Source of the DNA: BRH-c54 sp965284565
GTDB lineage: Bacteria; Bacteroidota; Bacteroidia; Flavobacteriales_E; Vicingaceae
Assembly (NCBI GenBank): GCA_965284565.1
Contig: OZ260100.1
Location: forward strand, 2,728,001-2,792,000
Direction of reading: 5' to 3'
DNA length: 64,000 nt
The translations under genes and the position numbers were made by a program. The notes beneath the pieces are model-generated. The model made no database searches. It saw only the letters and a list, made by a program, of their open reading frames with translations, and was not told the DNA's origin. Below are positions 1-8,219 of the stretch, one piece after another; the first letter of the stretch is position 1, and each line of letters opens with the position of its first letter.

Positions 1-837
1 TACACTTGCTGTTCCTCCAGCCATTCTATCTCTAATCTCTCCACCAGAACCAGTTGCAGCTCCATTAAAAGGTTCTACAGTTGTTGGAAAATTATGTGTT
101 TCAGCTTTTAGAGATAATACAGTATCTATTTCAGAAATTTCGAAGAAATCGGCTTTGTTTTGTGTTTTTGGAGCAAATTGCATTGCTTTTGGTCCACCAA
201 CAAAACTTACATTGTCTTTATAAGCAGAAACTATGGTATTAGGATTTACTTGTGATGTTTTTCTAATTAAGTTAAATAATGAAGATGGTTTTTCTTTTCC
301 GTCAATAATAAAAGTGCCATTAAATATTTTGTGGCGACAATGTTCTGAGTTTACTTGTGAAAACCCAAAAACCTCACTATCAGTAAGCTTTCTATTGTTT
401 TTTTTGCTTACTTCCTCTAAATAAGTAACTTCATCGTCATTTAAAGCAAGACCTTCCTCTTTGTTATATTTTGCAATGTCATCAATATATTTAATAGGCT
501 CTGGCTGAATATTTATTGTAAATAATTTTTGATTAAGTTCTTTGTATAAAACCTGTAACATACTGTCGAAAGGTACATTTTCATTTTCAACGATAGTAAA
601 CTCTTCCATACGGCTTACTCCATTGATAGCCATGTTTTGAGTGATTTCAACAGCATTGGTACTCCAAGGTGAAACCATTTCAGATCTTGGTCCGATAAAA
701 AAACCAGAAATACTAGTTTGATTAATTTTTTCTGCAGCTAATAGCCAGTTTAGCTTAAGAATATCTTGCTCGTTTAACTCATTAGTATACTCAACAGCAA
801 TTATGGTGTTAAACTTAGTTTTAAAAAATAAAATCAT
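1..837 (-). CDS. purL: Phosphoribosylformylglycinamidine synthase, N-terminal part (cut by window edge)
   Basis: This is the large, single-chain FGAR amidotransferase of purine synthesis, which converts FGAR, glutamine and ATP to FGAM in the cytoplasm. Only the first 279 codons are present, open to the window edge. The ATG lies at 835-837. The read protein carries the family signature SQVNSEHCRHK at residues 160-170 and the ATP-binding block KAETHNFPTTVEPFNGAATG at residues 244-263, followed by GSGGEIRDR. A -7 box is found 25 bases upstream (862-869). The full protein should be about 1,200 residues, so the glutaminase domain is outside the window. Family assignment is firm because both signatures are intact. 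Confidence 0.95.
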   Translation of the reverse strand, partial: MILFFKTKFNTIIAVEYTNELNEQDILKLNWLLAAEKINQTSISGFFIGPRSEMVSPWSTNAVEITQNMAINGVSRMEEFTIVENENVPFDSMLQVLYKELNQKLFTINIQPEPIKYIDDIAKYNKEEGLALNDDEVTYLEEVSKKNNRKLTDSEVFGFSQVNSEHCRHKIFNGTFIIDGKEKPSSLFNLIRKTSQVNPNTIVSAYKDNVSFVGGPKAMQFAPKTQNKADFFEISEIDTVLSLKAETHNFPTTVEPFNGAATGSGGEIRDRMAGGTASV

Positions 838-861
838 AAATAGGTTTAAAATAGAAAGCGG

Positions 862-869
862 CAAAGTTA
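862..869 (-). promoter_or_regulatory. Likely -7 box of purL promoter
   Basis: On the minus strand this reads TAACTTTG, a full match to the Bacteroidota -7 consensus TAnnTTTG. It ends 25 bases before the purL ATG. I see no clear TTTG at the -33 position. Confidence 0.5.
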
Positions 870-1037
870 AGAACTACCACAAATAGAACTTGACTTGTTC
901 GTGTTTTTTTTAAAAACATATCAACATCAAACTTATAAACAGTATCTTCATCTGTCAGTCAGTTGAATATAGGGGTTGTTAACATAGTTACTATAAGGTA
1001 GGAATAAAATGTTTTTTTTAGTTCATTATCTGTTTTA

Positions 1038-1045
1038 TACTTTCG
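1038..1045 (+). promoter_or_regulatory. Possible -7 box for the secreted-protein pair
   Basis: The sequence TACTTTCG is one base off TAnnTTTG and lies 26 bases before the ATG at 1072. It falls inside the longer reading frame that opens at 1009, which argues that 1009 is not the translation start. Confidence 0.35.
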
Positions 1046-1071
1046 CAGCCAGAATAATTAAAAAGCTAAAA

Positions 1072-1941
1072 ATGAATATAAGAAAAGTTGGATTAATAGC
1101 TGTTTTAATGTTTTTAGTATTAATGAGTTTTGCTCAATCAACATCTAAGTTAGATAGTTTGAATAATGAACTAAAAACAGCTATTGAAAACAAAGAAAAA
1201 AAGAAAGAAGCATCTTTAAAAGAAGAAATACAATTTGAAGAAAATAAAGCAAAGAAACTTAAAGATTTAACAGAAGATAAGAAAATAGCAATTTTTCAAG
1301 AAGATTACGATAGGGTAATACTAGTAGAAAAGCAAATTAAAAACACAAAAGAATCTAAGTATGGAGAAAATAAAACTTCATCTAGTTCACTAAATGACAT
1401 CGCCACTGTTGTTTCTAACAAAAATACCAATGACAATAAAAAAGTTTTTGAAAAGAAAAACAAGCTGTCGAAACCGTTTTCTGAATATGATTATAGCGAC
1501 AAAATAGTAGGTCAGTTTGGAATGGGGTTTAAATCTGTAAATGAAACCTATTTTGGAGAAACATATTCAGAATTTTTAATGTCCTATCATTTTGCGAATA
1601 GTAGGTGGTGGGTAAATAAATATTTAGCGGGAGGGATGTTTTATGATATTGTTTTTGGCGATTATTTTGATTTTAGCGTAGGACCACAAATGACAGCTTT
1701 TGCTGATTTTGATGCTGTAGTGCTCCCATATACTTCATTAGGTATGGGCTTAGGAATAGATGATGATGGAGAGACTTATTTACCTATAGTTTATAAGTTA
1801 GGAAGTCATATCTTTTTTAAACAAGAGAGAAATTTCGGATTATTTTTTGAACTTAACCTAAGTTTAAATCATGAATATGATTATATGCCCGCTTATCGTT
1901 TTGGTTTATCGTGGACAAGAATTAAAAGAAAAAGCAGATAA
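1072..1941 (+). CDS. Secreted protein of unknown function with UVR-like helices and a barrel-like C-terminal half
   Basis: I do not recognise a named family. The 289-residue protein starts with a cleavable signal peptide ending near FAQS (residues 18-22). Residues 28-95 are highly charged and helical; the stretch around KIAIFQEDYDRVILVEKQI (71-89) resembles the UVR hairpin of UvrB/UvrC, and an earlier copy may lie at 30-57. Residues 140-289 alternate aromatic and polar residues with many glycines and end in WTRIKRK, which suits an outer-membrane beta barrel. The ATG at 1072 is chosen over 1009 because the signal peptide begins there and a promoter-like box sits between the two. It is 25 bases from the next gene, so the two are probably cotranscribed. 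Confidence 0.6.
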   Translation: MNIRKVGLIAVLMFLVLMSFAQSTSKLDSLNNELKTAIENKEKKKEASLKEEIQFEENKAKKLKDLTEDKKIAIFQEDYDRVILVEKQIKNTKESKYGENKTSSSSLNDIATVVSNKNTNDNKKVFEKKNKLSKPFSEYDYSDKIVGQFGMGFKSVNETYFGETYSEFLMSYHFANSRWWVNKYLAGGMFYDIVFGDYFDFSVGPQMTAFADFDAVVLPYTSLGMGLGIDDDGETYLPIVYKLGSHIFFKQERNFGLFFELNLSLNHEYDYMPAYRFGLSWTRIKRKSR

Positions 1942-1966
1942 ATTTAATAACACAAAGGAATTTAGA

Positions 1967-3631
1967 ATGAAAACACGTTTTATATACATAGCAATAATTT
2001 CAATTTTTAGCTTTAACATTACTTTAAATGCTCAAAGTTTTTACAGTATGGAAGAACTAAAATCCATGAAGATGGAGGCTGTAGATAGTGATCAATATAG
2101 ATTGGCTAAAGTTATTCAAGATGAAATAGATAAAAGAAATTCATCTACTTATGGGTTAACTAAAGAACCTTGGCAAAATGACTCTTTAAGAGTAGTTGAA
2201 GTTAATGAGCTTGAGAAACAACAAAAGAAAGCTGTTGAGAATGAAAATTGGTTATTAGCAAAGTCATTAAAAAACACTATCTATACTAAAAAATATGTAA
2301 AAGAAACGATAACGACAACATCAAAATATGCAGGGTTAAATAATAGAAGAGAGGATATTTATCAGGAAATGCAAAAAAAAGGTTTTGTTTCAACATCTCC
2401 ATCTTTATCAATTAGCGAAAATGATTTTGTTGAAGAAGATAATTCTACAGAAACCGTTACAAAAATTAGTAAAACAACGGAGCAAAATGAGGAGTTTAAG
2501 TATCGTAGAAGTTCTTTATATACGTTGATGATTAATGACAATCAGCGAGAACATTTTGAAGTAATTTTAAACGCTTTTGGAAACTCACCACTTTCTGAAA
2601 AATTTAATGATCATAATATTGGTCCGTACTTAATAGATGCTCAAGGGTATGAAAAAGATAGGTCTGCTGAAATAACAAAATACTTAAATGATAACAAAGT
2701 AGCCAAAGATTTGGTGGCGAAGTGGTTTAATAGAGGTGAAAACGGAGCTTTTGACATGTCGCTAATTCAAAATAGAGGAGAATATAGTGCTACAGTTCAA
2801 GATAAAGTTGTAGCAGCTAACTTAGAAAGAGGAGAAGCATTGTTAGCTGATGCAGGTGAGGAATTGATTGGAAATACTTATGTAATCATCAATGATTTTA
2901 AATTTACCAACAAAGAAGAAGTTGCCCAAAAAGTTAGTAAGGCAGCAGGATGGGCAAAATTAGGAGCTTCTTATATTCCAGGTGGTAGTGCAATAACGAA
3001 TACACTTGATGTGGTAGATGCTGGTGCTACTATTGCGGGCAAAGGTTATATTATAAAAACGACCTCTTATTTATATAAATTAGAATGGAATGATTCTGTT
3101 GCAGCGGTTTTTTACAATAACTTATGGGTAGATGAAAATAATTTAGATCCTGCTAAAATTGCAGCTTTTGAGAAATCAGGATTGTTTAAACTTAAATTGG
3201 TAGGTTACGAAGATGCTTGGGCAGACTTACAATCATCCGTTTTCACTAACAAAACAGATCAAGAACTAATTTATATAGCTACCATTAAAGCGGTAGATAA
3301 AGCCATTGCTAAATTGCAACGTAAATATGAAGAATTTAGAACCAAAACACCATTAACAAGTGTTGAGCCGCTTACGGCAAAAATTGGATTGAAAGAAGGT
3401 TTGGCACCAAATGATAAGTATGAAGTGTTAGAACAAATTATGGATGAAAATGGTAAAATATCTTACAAAAGAAAAAGCATAATAAGAGTTCAAAAAGGAA
3501 TGATATGGGATAATACTTATGTTCCAGAAGATGCTAAAGACCAAGTGCCACAACAAGATATTAAAGAGACTCACTTCATAGGTTCTAAATCAGGTTTATA
3601 TCCAGGAATGTTGATTAGACAAATAAATTAA
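1967..3631 (+). CDS. Secreted protein of unknown function with two UVR-like hairpins
   Basis: This 554-residue protein has a signal peptide (MKTRFIYIAIISIFSFN, cleaved near NAQS at 21-24). Two helical segments, at residues 28-56 (ending RLAKVIQDEIDKR) and 81-106 (LEKQQKKAVENENWLLAKSL), match the UVR pattern of a charged helix, a turn with an acidic and aromatic residue, then LAK-x-L/I. The rest has no domain that I recognise; a Gly/Ala-rich segment near 330-365 could be a hydrophobic hairpin. The frame is open from 1871 but overlaps the previous gene; the ATG at 1967 gives a proper signal peptide. The similar N-terminal design links it to its neighbour at 1072. A function cannot be assigned. 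Confidence 0.65.
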   Translation: MKTRFIYIAIISIFSFNITLNAQSFYSMEELKSMKMEAVDSDQYRLAKVIQDEIDKRNSSTYGLTKEPWQNDSLRVVEVNELEKQQKKAVENENWLLAKSLKNTIYTKKYVKETITTTSKYAGLNNRREDIYQEMQKKGFVSTSPSLSISENDFVEEDNSTETVTKISKTTEQNEEFKYRRSSLYTLMINDNQREHFEVILNAFGNSPLSEKFNDHNIGPYLIDAQGYEKDRSAEITKYLNDNKVAKDLVAKWFNRGENGAFDMSLIQNRGEYSATVQDKVVAANLERGEALLADAGEELIGNTYVIINDFKFTNKEEVAQKVSKAAGWAKLGASYIPGGSAITNTLDVVDAGATIAGKGYIIKTTSYLYKLEWNDSVAAVFYNNLWVDENNLDPAKIAAFEKSGLFKLKLVGYEDAWADLQSSVFTNKTDQELIYIATIKAVDKAIAKLQRKYEEFRTKTPLTSVEPLTAKIGLKEGLAPNDKYEVLEQIMDENGKISYKRKSIIRVQKGMIWDNTYVPEDAKDQVPQQDIKETHFIGSKSGLYPGMLIRQIN

Positions 3632-3636
3632 AAACA

Positions 3637-3666
3637 AAAGAGGCTGATAATTTTATCAGCCTCTTT
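3637..3666. terminator. Bidirectional rho-independent terminator
   Basis: The arm AAAGAGGCTGATAA (3637-3650) pairs with TTATCAGCCTCTTT (3653-3666). It is flanked by A-rich sequence on the left and T-rich on the right, and it serves the convergent genes ending at 3631 and 3685. Confidence 0.8.
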
Positions 3667-3684
3667 CTACTTATGAAAGTTGTT

Positions 3685-5151
3685 TTACTTTATACCAAAA
3701 CCATAAAACTCTCTTCTTCCATTTTCATACATTCCTTCCATAAGCACACCATTGTTTTTATTAGTATTTAAAATAGTAACCAATTCATCAACAGAATTTA
3801 CAGGTGTTTGATTTATTTTAGTTATAACATAACCTTGTCGAACACCAACACTTCTTAATTTACCGTTGAATAGTTCTTTTACTATTACACCATTTTTCAG
3901 TTTGAGCTTTTTTAGGGTTGCTTTGTCGGCATTTTCAAATTTAGCCCCTAAACTCTTAAAGATAGAAGTAGCTTCTTTGGTAATCAGTTTTTCTGTACCA
4001 TCAAAGTTTTTCAGCTTAACAGGAAATTCTTTTAAGTCGCCATCTCGTTCTATTGTTACTATAATATTATCTCCTGGTCTAAACTGACTTAATTGTTCTT
4101 GAAGTTCTGGAACATCGTTAATTCTTTTGCTATTTATTTTTTTAATTACATCTCCTGCTTGTATTCCTGCATTTTCAGCGGAGCCATTTTTAGTAATATC
4201 AGTAATATATACACCATTTAAATCGGATAAGTTTTCTTCTTTTGCCAACTCTTCATCTATACTTCTAATATTAACACCTATAAAGGCTCGTTGTACATTA
4301 CCAAACTCTTTTAAGTCTTCAACTACTTTTCTGGCAATGTTGGCAGGAATAGCAAAAGAATATCCTGCAAAAGAACCTGTATTTGATTTTATTGCGGCAT
4401 TAATTCCAACTAAATCACCATTAATATTTACCAACGCACCACCGCTATTTCCAGGGTTTACAGCTGCATCTGTCTGAATAAAAGCCTCAATAGCAGAGCT
4501 TCCAGAAAATGGGTCGCTTTTTAGTATATTGATATCTCTTCCTTTGGCACTTACAATTCCGGCAGTAACGGTAGAAGTTAGGTTAAAAGGATTTCCCACA
4601 GCCAATACCCATTCTCCAACTTTAAGTTGATTAGAGTTGCCAAAATTGATATAAGGTAGCTTTTCAGCATTAATTTTTAATAAGGCTAAATCTGTTGAAG
4701 GGTCTGTTCCTATAATTTCTGCAGGATAAGTTTTTTTATTATTTAATGTAATTTGAATTTCATCTGCATTATGAATAACATGGTTATTGGTTACAATGTA
4801 TCCATCATCAGAAATAATAACTCCCGAACCAGCTCCTCTAACTTGTTCTTGTGGAGGTGCTTGATTTCCATAAAAGAAATGATACAAAGGGTTCATTTGG
4901 TAATTTACGGTTGAGGCTGTTTTTACATGCACCACCGCATTAAGCGACTTTTCTGCGGCAAACTCAAAACTGTTAGTGGTTCCTGAAAAATCATAATTGC
5001 TCACTAATGTTGAAGAAGCATTTTCATCATCAATGGTTTTAATGTAAACTTTTTCGGGTTTTTCGGTCAATTTGTAAATTCCAATAGCAGAAAAACCTCC
5101 AATTAATGCAAAAGATGTTGCAAATAATGCTGTTTTAATAGATGTATTCAT
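3685..5151 (-). CDS. htrA: Do/HtrA (DegP/DegQ-type) periplasmic serine protease
   Basis: This protease degrades or holds misfolded envelope proteins. The 488-residue chain begins with a signal peptide or anchor (hydrophobic residues 8-26). The trypsin-like domain (about 65-265) shows the catalytic triad His124 (TNNHVIHN), Asp154 (PSTDLALLKI) and Ser236 (NPGNSGGAL). Two PDZ domains follow at about 285-375 and 395-485, the usual DegP arrangement; the second is the more divergent. A long hydrophilic linker (30-65) separates the anchor from the protease. It ends at the shared terminator 3637-3666. Family membership is certain; whether it acts as DegP or DegQ cannot be read from sequence alone. 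Confidence 0.95.
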   Translation of the reverse strand: MNTSIKTALFATSFALIGGFSAIGIYKLTEKPEKVYIKTIDDENASSTLVSNYDFSGTTNSFEFAAEKSLNAVVHVKTASTVNYQMNPLYHFFYGNQAPPQEQVRGAGSGVIISDDGYIVTNNHVIHNADEIQITLNNKKTYPAEIIGTDPSTDLALLKINAEKLPYINFGNSNQLKVGEWVLAVGNPFNLTSTVTAGIVSAKGRDINILKSDPFSGSSAIEAFIQTDAAVNPGNSGGALVNINGDLVGINAAIKSNTGSFAGYSFAIPANIARKVVEDLKEFGNVQRAFIGVNIRSIDEELAKEENLSDLNGVYITDITKNGSAENAGIQAGDVIKKINSKRINDVPELQEQLSQFRPGDNIIVTIERDGDLKEFPVKLKNFDGTEKLITKEATSIFKSLGAKFENADKATLKKLKLKNGVIVKELFNGKLRSVGVRQGYVITKINQTPVNSVDELVTILNTNKNNGVLMEGMYENGRREFYGFGIK

Positions 5152-5239
5152 AGCGTTTTGTTTTTATGGGTTTCTTACAAAGTTCTCCATATAAACGACT
5201 GTAATCAGCTATGAATTAGACTAGTGCTGTTAAAGAATG

Positions 5240-5761
5240 TTAAAGATCTGTTTTAAAAAATGTTAAAAAATCATCGAGTTTTAGATTGATTTTTTCAATG
5301 GTAAAATGACTTTGGTTATAATAAAATTCTCTTTCTGATAACAATGAAGTGATAAAAGAATTTAATTCTGAGAGGTTTATATTTTGTAATAATGGTCTTT
5401 TATAAATGCCATTTTTTAGCCGGCTCACTAAAAATTCGGGAGTATATTTTAAATAGAAAGTTGTTCCATTGGCATTCATTAATTCCATGTTGTTGTTAAA
5501 ACATGGTGTTCCTCCACCGGTAGAAATAACAAAAGCTTCATTTTCATTAATAAGTTGAGTTAACTTTTTGTGTTCTTTTTGTCTGAAATAGTTTTCACCA
5601 TTACTTTCAAAAATTGCAGGAATATCTTTGCCTTCATCATTTACCACTTCTTCATCAACATCGAAAAAAGGAATATTTAGTTTATTAGCAAGTTTTTTAC
5701 CTATGGTAGTTTTTCCGCTACCCATAAAGCCAATAAGGAATATTTTTTCAGATGTTTGCAC
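5240..5761 (-). CDS. aroK: Shikimate kinase
   Basis: This enzyme phosphorylates shikimate with ATP in the chorismate pathway. From the GTG at 5759-5761 the protein is 173 residues, the normal family size. It shows the P-loop GFMGSGKTT (11-19), the shikimate-binding FFDVDEEV motif, an arginine in ENYFRQKE, and the GGGTPC motif. The frame remains open to a TTG at 5830, adding 23 residues with no counterpart that I know in the family. That start would lie only 7 bases from the divergent ATG at 5838, and the -7 box 5778-5785 would fall inside it, so I prefer GTG. A GTG start is uncommon in such AT-rich genomes, so the exact start is moderately uncertain. Confidence 0.9.
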   Translation of the reverse strand: MQTSEKIFLIGFMGSGKTTIGKKLANKLNIPFFDVDEEVVNDEGKDIPAIFESNGENYFRQKEHKKLTQLINENEAFVISTGGGTPCFNNNMELMNANGTTFYLKYTPEFLVSRLKNGIYKRPLLQNINLSELNSFITSLLSEREFYYNQSHFTIEKINLKLDDFLTFFKTDL

Positions 5762-5777
5762 AGAAATGTTTTTTTTA

Positions 5778-5785
5778 CAAAAATA
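5778..5785 (-). promoter_or_regulatory. Likely -7 box of aroK promoter
   Basis: The minus strand reads TATTTTTG, a full TAnnTTTG match, 16 bases before the proposed GTG start of aroK. It lies back to back with the box at 5792-5799 that faces the other way. Confidence 0.4.
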
Positions 5786-5791
5786 TTCATT

Positions 5792-5799
5792 TAGTTTTG
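5792..5799 (+). promoter_or_regulatory. Likely -7 box of the acyltransferase promoter
   Basis: TAGTTTTG is a full TAnnTTTG match 38 bases before the ATG at 5838. A run of T at 5769-5776 lies near the -33 position. Confidence 0.45.
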
Positions 5800-5837
5800 C
5801 TTGAAAGTACTTAACGAATTTTAAGCTCAAAAATATT

Positions 5838-6725
5838 ATGCAAGGATTAGTTTTTTATTTGATACTGCCTTTCATTTATCTTATTTCGCTACTTCCATTT
5901 CCAATACTATATATTGTTTCAGATTTTTTACGCTTTTTGGTGGTTAATGTGATTGGTTATAGAAAAAAAGTAGTAAAAACCAATCTTAAAAATGCTTTTC
6001 CAGAAAAAACGGATGCAGAAATACACGACATTTATAAGAAGTTTTATCGCTTTTTTTGTGATTGGATTGTTGAGATGATTAAAAGCATTACTATTAGTAG
6101 AGAGCAAGCGTTAAAAAGGTGTAAGTTTAATGATAGGAGCCTTCAGTTATTAAATCAATTAAGTGCTCAAAACAAAAAATTAATTTTTGTGATGGGGCAT
6201 TATGGTAATTTTGAATTGGGTGGAGCAGAGATGGCTTACAGAACCAATTATCAATTATATGTATTGTATAAGCCTTTATCTAATTTATATTTTAATCAAC
6301 TTATTAATAATAAGCGAACAAGGTTTGGAATAAAAATTATTGCCATGCAGGAAGCCTTACGTAAAATGCTTTCATTAAAAGATCCTGAAGAATTAAGTGC
6401 AACCACTTTTATTGCCGACCAAACACCATCGCCTAAAAATGCTTATTGGACCACTTTTTTAAATCAGGATACGCCTATATTTTGGGGTACAGAACTAATT
6501 GCTAAAAAATTAAATTACCCTATAGTTTATATTTGTGTACAACAATATAAGAGAGGTTTTTATGAAATGAGAGCTGAAATGCTTTGCGAAAATCCAAAAG
6601 ATACTACTAAAGGAGAAATTTCGGAAATGCATACCAGAAGATTAGAAAAAGATATTCTTGCTCAACCTGAATTTTGGTTATGGTCGCACAAAAGATGGAA
6701 GCACAAACGAGCTAAAGAAGTTTAG
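5838..6725 (+). CDS. Lipid A-type lysophospholipid acyltransferase (LpxL/HtrB family)
   Basis: Members of this inner-membrane family transfer a secondary acyl chain to the lipid A precursor; some Bacteroidota relatives act on other lipids. The 295-residue protein starts with a membrane segment (about 5-40, rich in Leu, Ile and Phe). It carries the catalytic HX4-5E motif as MGHYGNFELGG near residue 120, and a later DQTPSPKNAYW block typical of the family. Length fits LpxL (about 300). It is divergent from aroK and convergent with the GDPD gene, from which only 4 bases separate it. The family is clear, while the exact acceptor is not. Confidence 0.88.
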   Translation: MQGLVFYLILPFIYLISLLPFPILYIVSDFLRFLVVNVIGYRKKVVKTNLKNAFPEKTDAEIHDIYKKFYRFFCDWIVEMIKSITISREQALKRCKFNDRSLQLLNQLSAQNKKLIFVMGHYGNFELGGAEMAYRTNYQLYVLYKPLSNLYFNQLINNKRTRFGIKIIAMQEALRKMLSLKDPEELSATTFIADQTPSPKNAYWTTFLNQDTPIFWGTELIAKKLNYPIVYICVQQYKRGFYEMRAEMLCENPKDTTKGEISEMHTRRLEKDILAQPEFWLWSHKRWKHKRAKEV

Positions 6726-6729
6726 TAGG

Positions 6730-7602
6730 TTATTTGTAAATAATATGTTGAAGAATAGGGATGTTGTCCGTAATGATATAATCCGGATGTTTTTTTACAG
6801 CCTTATTGATACTAAATTGAGATCTCATATTAAAAAGGATTACTTTAACATTTTTAGAATGAGCATAATCCACATCTTTTTTAGAAACTAATTTATCATC
6901 TGCAACAATACCATATAAATTATTGGTTCGCGATAATTGTGTTGACCAAGTTATATCGTTAGATTCAATGGTTAGTTTTAAGGAGGGGTCTAATTGTTGT
7001 ATAATATTCAGCAAATCTATATCTCCAGAATTAATAATAGTGTATGGTTGGTAATTATACTTATTAATTAAATACACTATTTCTTTAGCATAAATAAAAA
7101 AAAACTCATTGGTAGTATATAGGGACTCATCATATAACCATTGTCTTAAATCGAGGTGAAGTTGTGGTGGATTTTTTCTGTTAGAAAGATACTCTAATAC
7201 TGAAGATAAGGAGAGTATTTGTTCGTTTAAGAAAATATTAGAATAAACATCTGTATCAAATTTAAAATCACTTAACTCACTTAAGCTATATTCATAAATA
7301 AATCCATATCCATTAGTAGAGGTTTCTAATTTATTATCATGATATAAAACTAACTCATAATCTTTTGTCATCTGAACATCAACTTCAACACCATCTGCAT
7401 TATAGACTTCAATGGCTTTTTTTATACTTACCATAGAATTTTCAGGAAGTTGATTGTAAAAGCTTTGCAGACCAATTCCTGCATGTCCAATACCATATAT
7501 AACCCCGTTATTAAGGTTGCTAATCTTGTTTTTATCTTCTTTTTTACATGAGAATAATAAAAAGATAAATAGGAGGAGGTATATAAAAAGGTTAAAATTC
7601 AT
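6730..7602 (-). CDS. Glycerophosphodiester phosphodiesterase-like lipoprotein
   Basis: GDPD enzymes hydrolyse glycerophosphodiesters released from phospholipids. The 290-residue protein has a lipoprotein signal with lipobox LLFSC (Cys19). The catalytic core is visible: His40 in GHAG, Glu54-Asn55 in LPENS, Glu73 and Asp75 in VEVDVQ, and His88-Asp89 in YHDN. The usual HRG is HAG here, so the phosphate-contacting arginine is missing at its normal place. The TIM-barrel ending DYIITDNIP is typical. The gene overlaps the upstream 7592-8167 gene by 11 bases, so they are translationally coupled. It is probably an envelope phospholipid-salvage enzyme, with possible altered specificity. Confidence 0.85.
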   Translation of the reverse strand: MNFNLFIYLLLFIFLLFSCKKEDKNKISNLNNGVIYGIGHAGIGLQSFYNQLPENSMVSIKKAIEVYNADGVEVDVQMTKDYELVLYHDNKLETSTNGYGFIYEYSLSELSDFKFDTDVYSNIFLNEQILSLSSVLEYLSNRKNPPQLHLDLRQWLYDESLYTTNEFFFIYAKEIVYLINKYNYQPYTIINSGDIDLLNIIQQLDPSLKLTIESNDITWSTQLSRTNNLYGIVADDKLVSKKDVDYAHSKNVKVILFNMRSQFSINKAVKKHPDYIITDNIPILQHIIYK

Positions 7603-8167
7603 AACTAAGAATAATTTTTAGTTTCATGTTATATCCATTTATAGATGAGTGAGTCTCTTCAGAAAAATCATAAAATCTTTCTAGGTAACCTCCCACACCT
7701 ATGGAATTACCTATCCAAAAATTACTATACACTTTAAAGAGATATCCATTACTAATGAAGAATTCGTGTATCATGTTATAATTTTCTCCAAATCTGATTT
7801 TTACTTTATACCTAACATTGCTATAATTTGTACTAATAAAAGATTTTACTTTCTCATTTTCAATTATAAAATACTTATAATCAAGCATTAACCCTAAGGA
7901 ATTATTGTAAGGAAAATAACTAGATTGAAAAGAAACTTTTGTTCCAATACCAAGACTATGCTTTTGGTAAAACACATTGAATTGAGCTCCCCAATTTATT
8001 CCTGAATAACTTATAAAAGGAGCTGATTCTACTCCGTATCTAAAAGCTTTATCTTTTTGTTCTTGAGCTAATATTGTATTGTTAAAAAATACAACACAGC
8101 AAAATAGTAATATATGATGGTATTTTAATATCTTAAAACATGAATATATGTGCGGAGATAACATCAT
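7592..8167 (-). CDS. Small outer-membrane barrel-like protein of unknown function
   Basis: This 191-residue protein has an N-terminal signal peptide (hydrophobic 17-34, cleaved after ILAQ). The remainder is a series of short alternating strands (for example GAQFNVFYQKHSLGIGTKV) with a terminal aromatic residue in LSYEF, the usual signature of an outer-membrane beta barrel. I recognise no specific family. Two adjacent ATGs exist (8165-8167 and 8162-8164). It overlaps the GDPD lipoprotein by 11 bases, suggesting a joint role at the outer membrane, which is an inference from coupling alone. Confidence 0.65.
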   Translation of the reverse strand: MMLSPHIYSCFKILKYHHILLFCCVVFFNNTILAQEQKDKAFRYGVESAPFISYSGINWGAQFNVFYQKHSLGIGTKVSFQSSYFPYNNSLGLMLDYKYFIIENEKVKSFISTNYSNVRYKVKIRFGENYNMIHEFFISNGYLFKVYSNFWIGNSIGVGGYLERFYDFSEETHSSINGYNMKLKIILSYEF

Positions 8168-8219
8168 AATTAGTTAATAATAAGATGGAAACACAAAATT
8201 GAAAGAGAAAGTAGACTAC

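Noticed and set aside
233..424. 63-residue plus-strand reading frame
   Set aside because: It lies inside purL, which is supported by signature motifs on the minus strand.
5762..5830. N-terminal extension of shikimate kinase from a TTG at 5830
   Set aside because: Would start 7 bases from the divergent gene, has no family counterpart and contains a promoter-like box.
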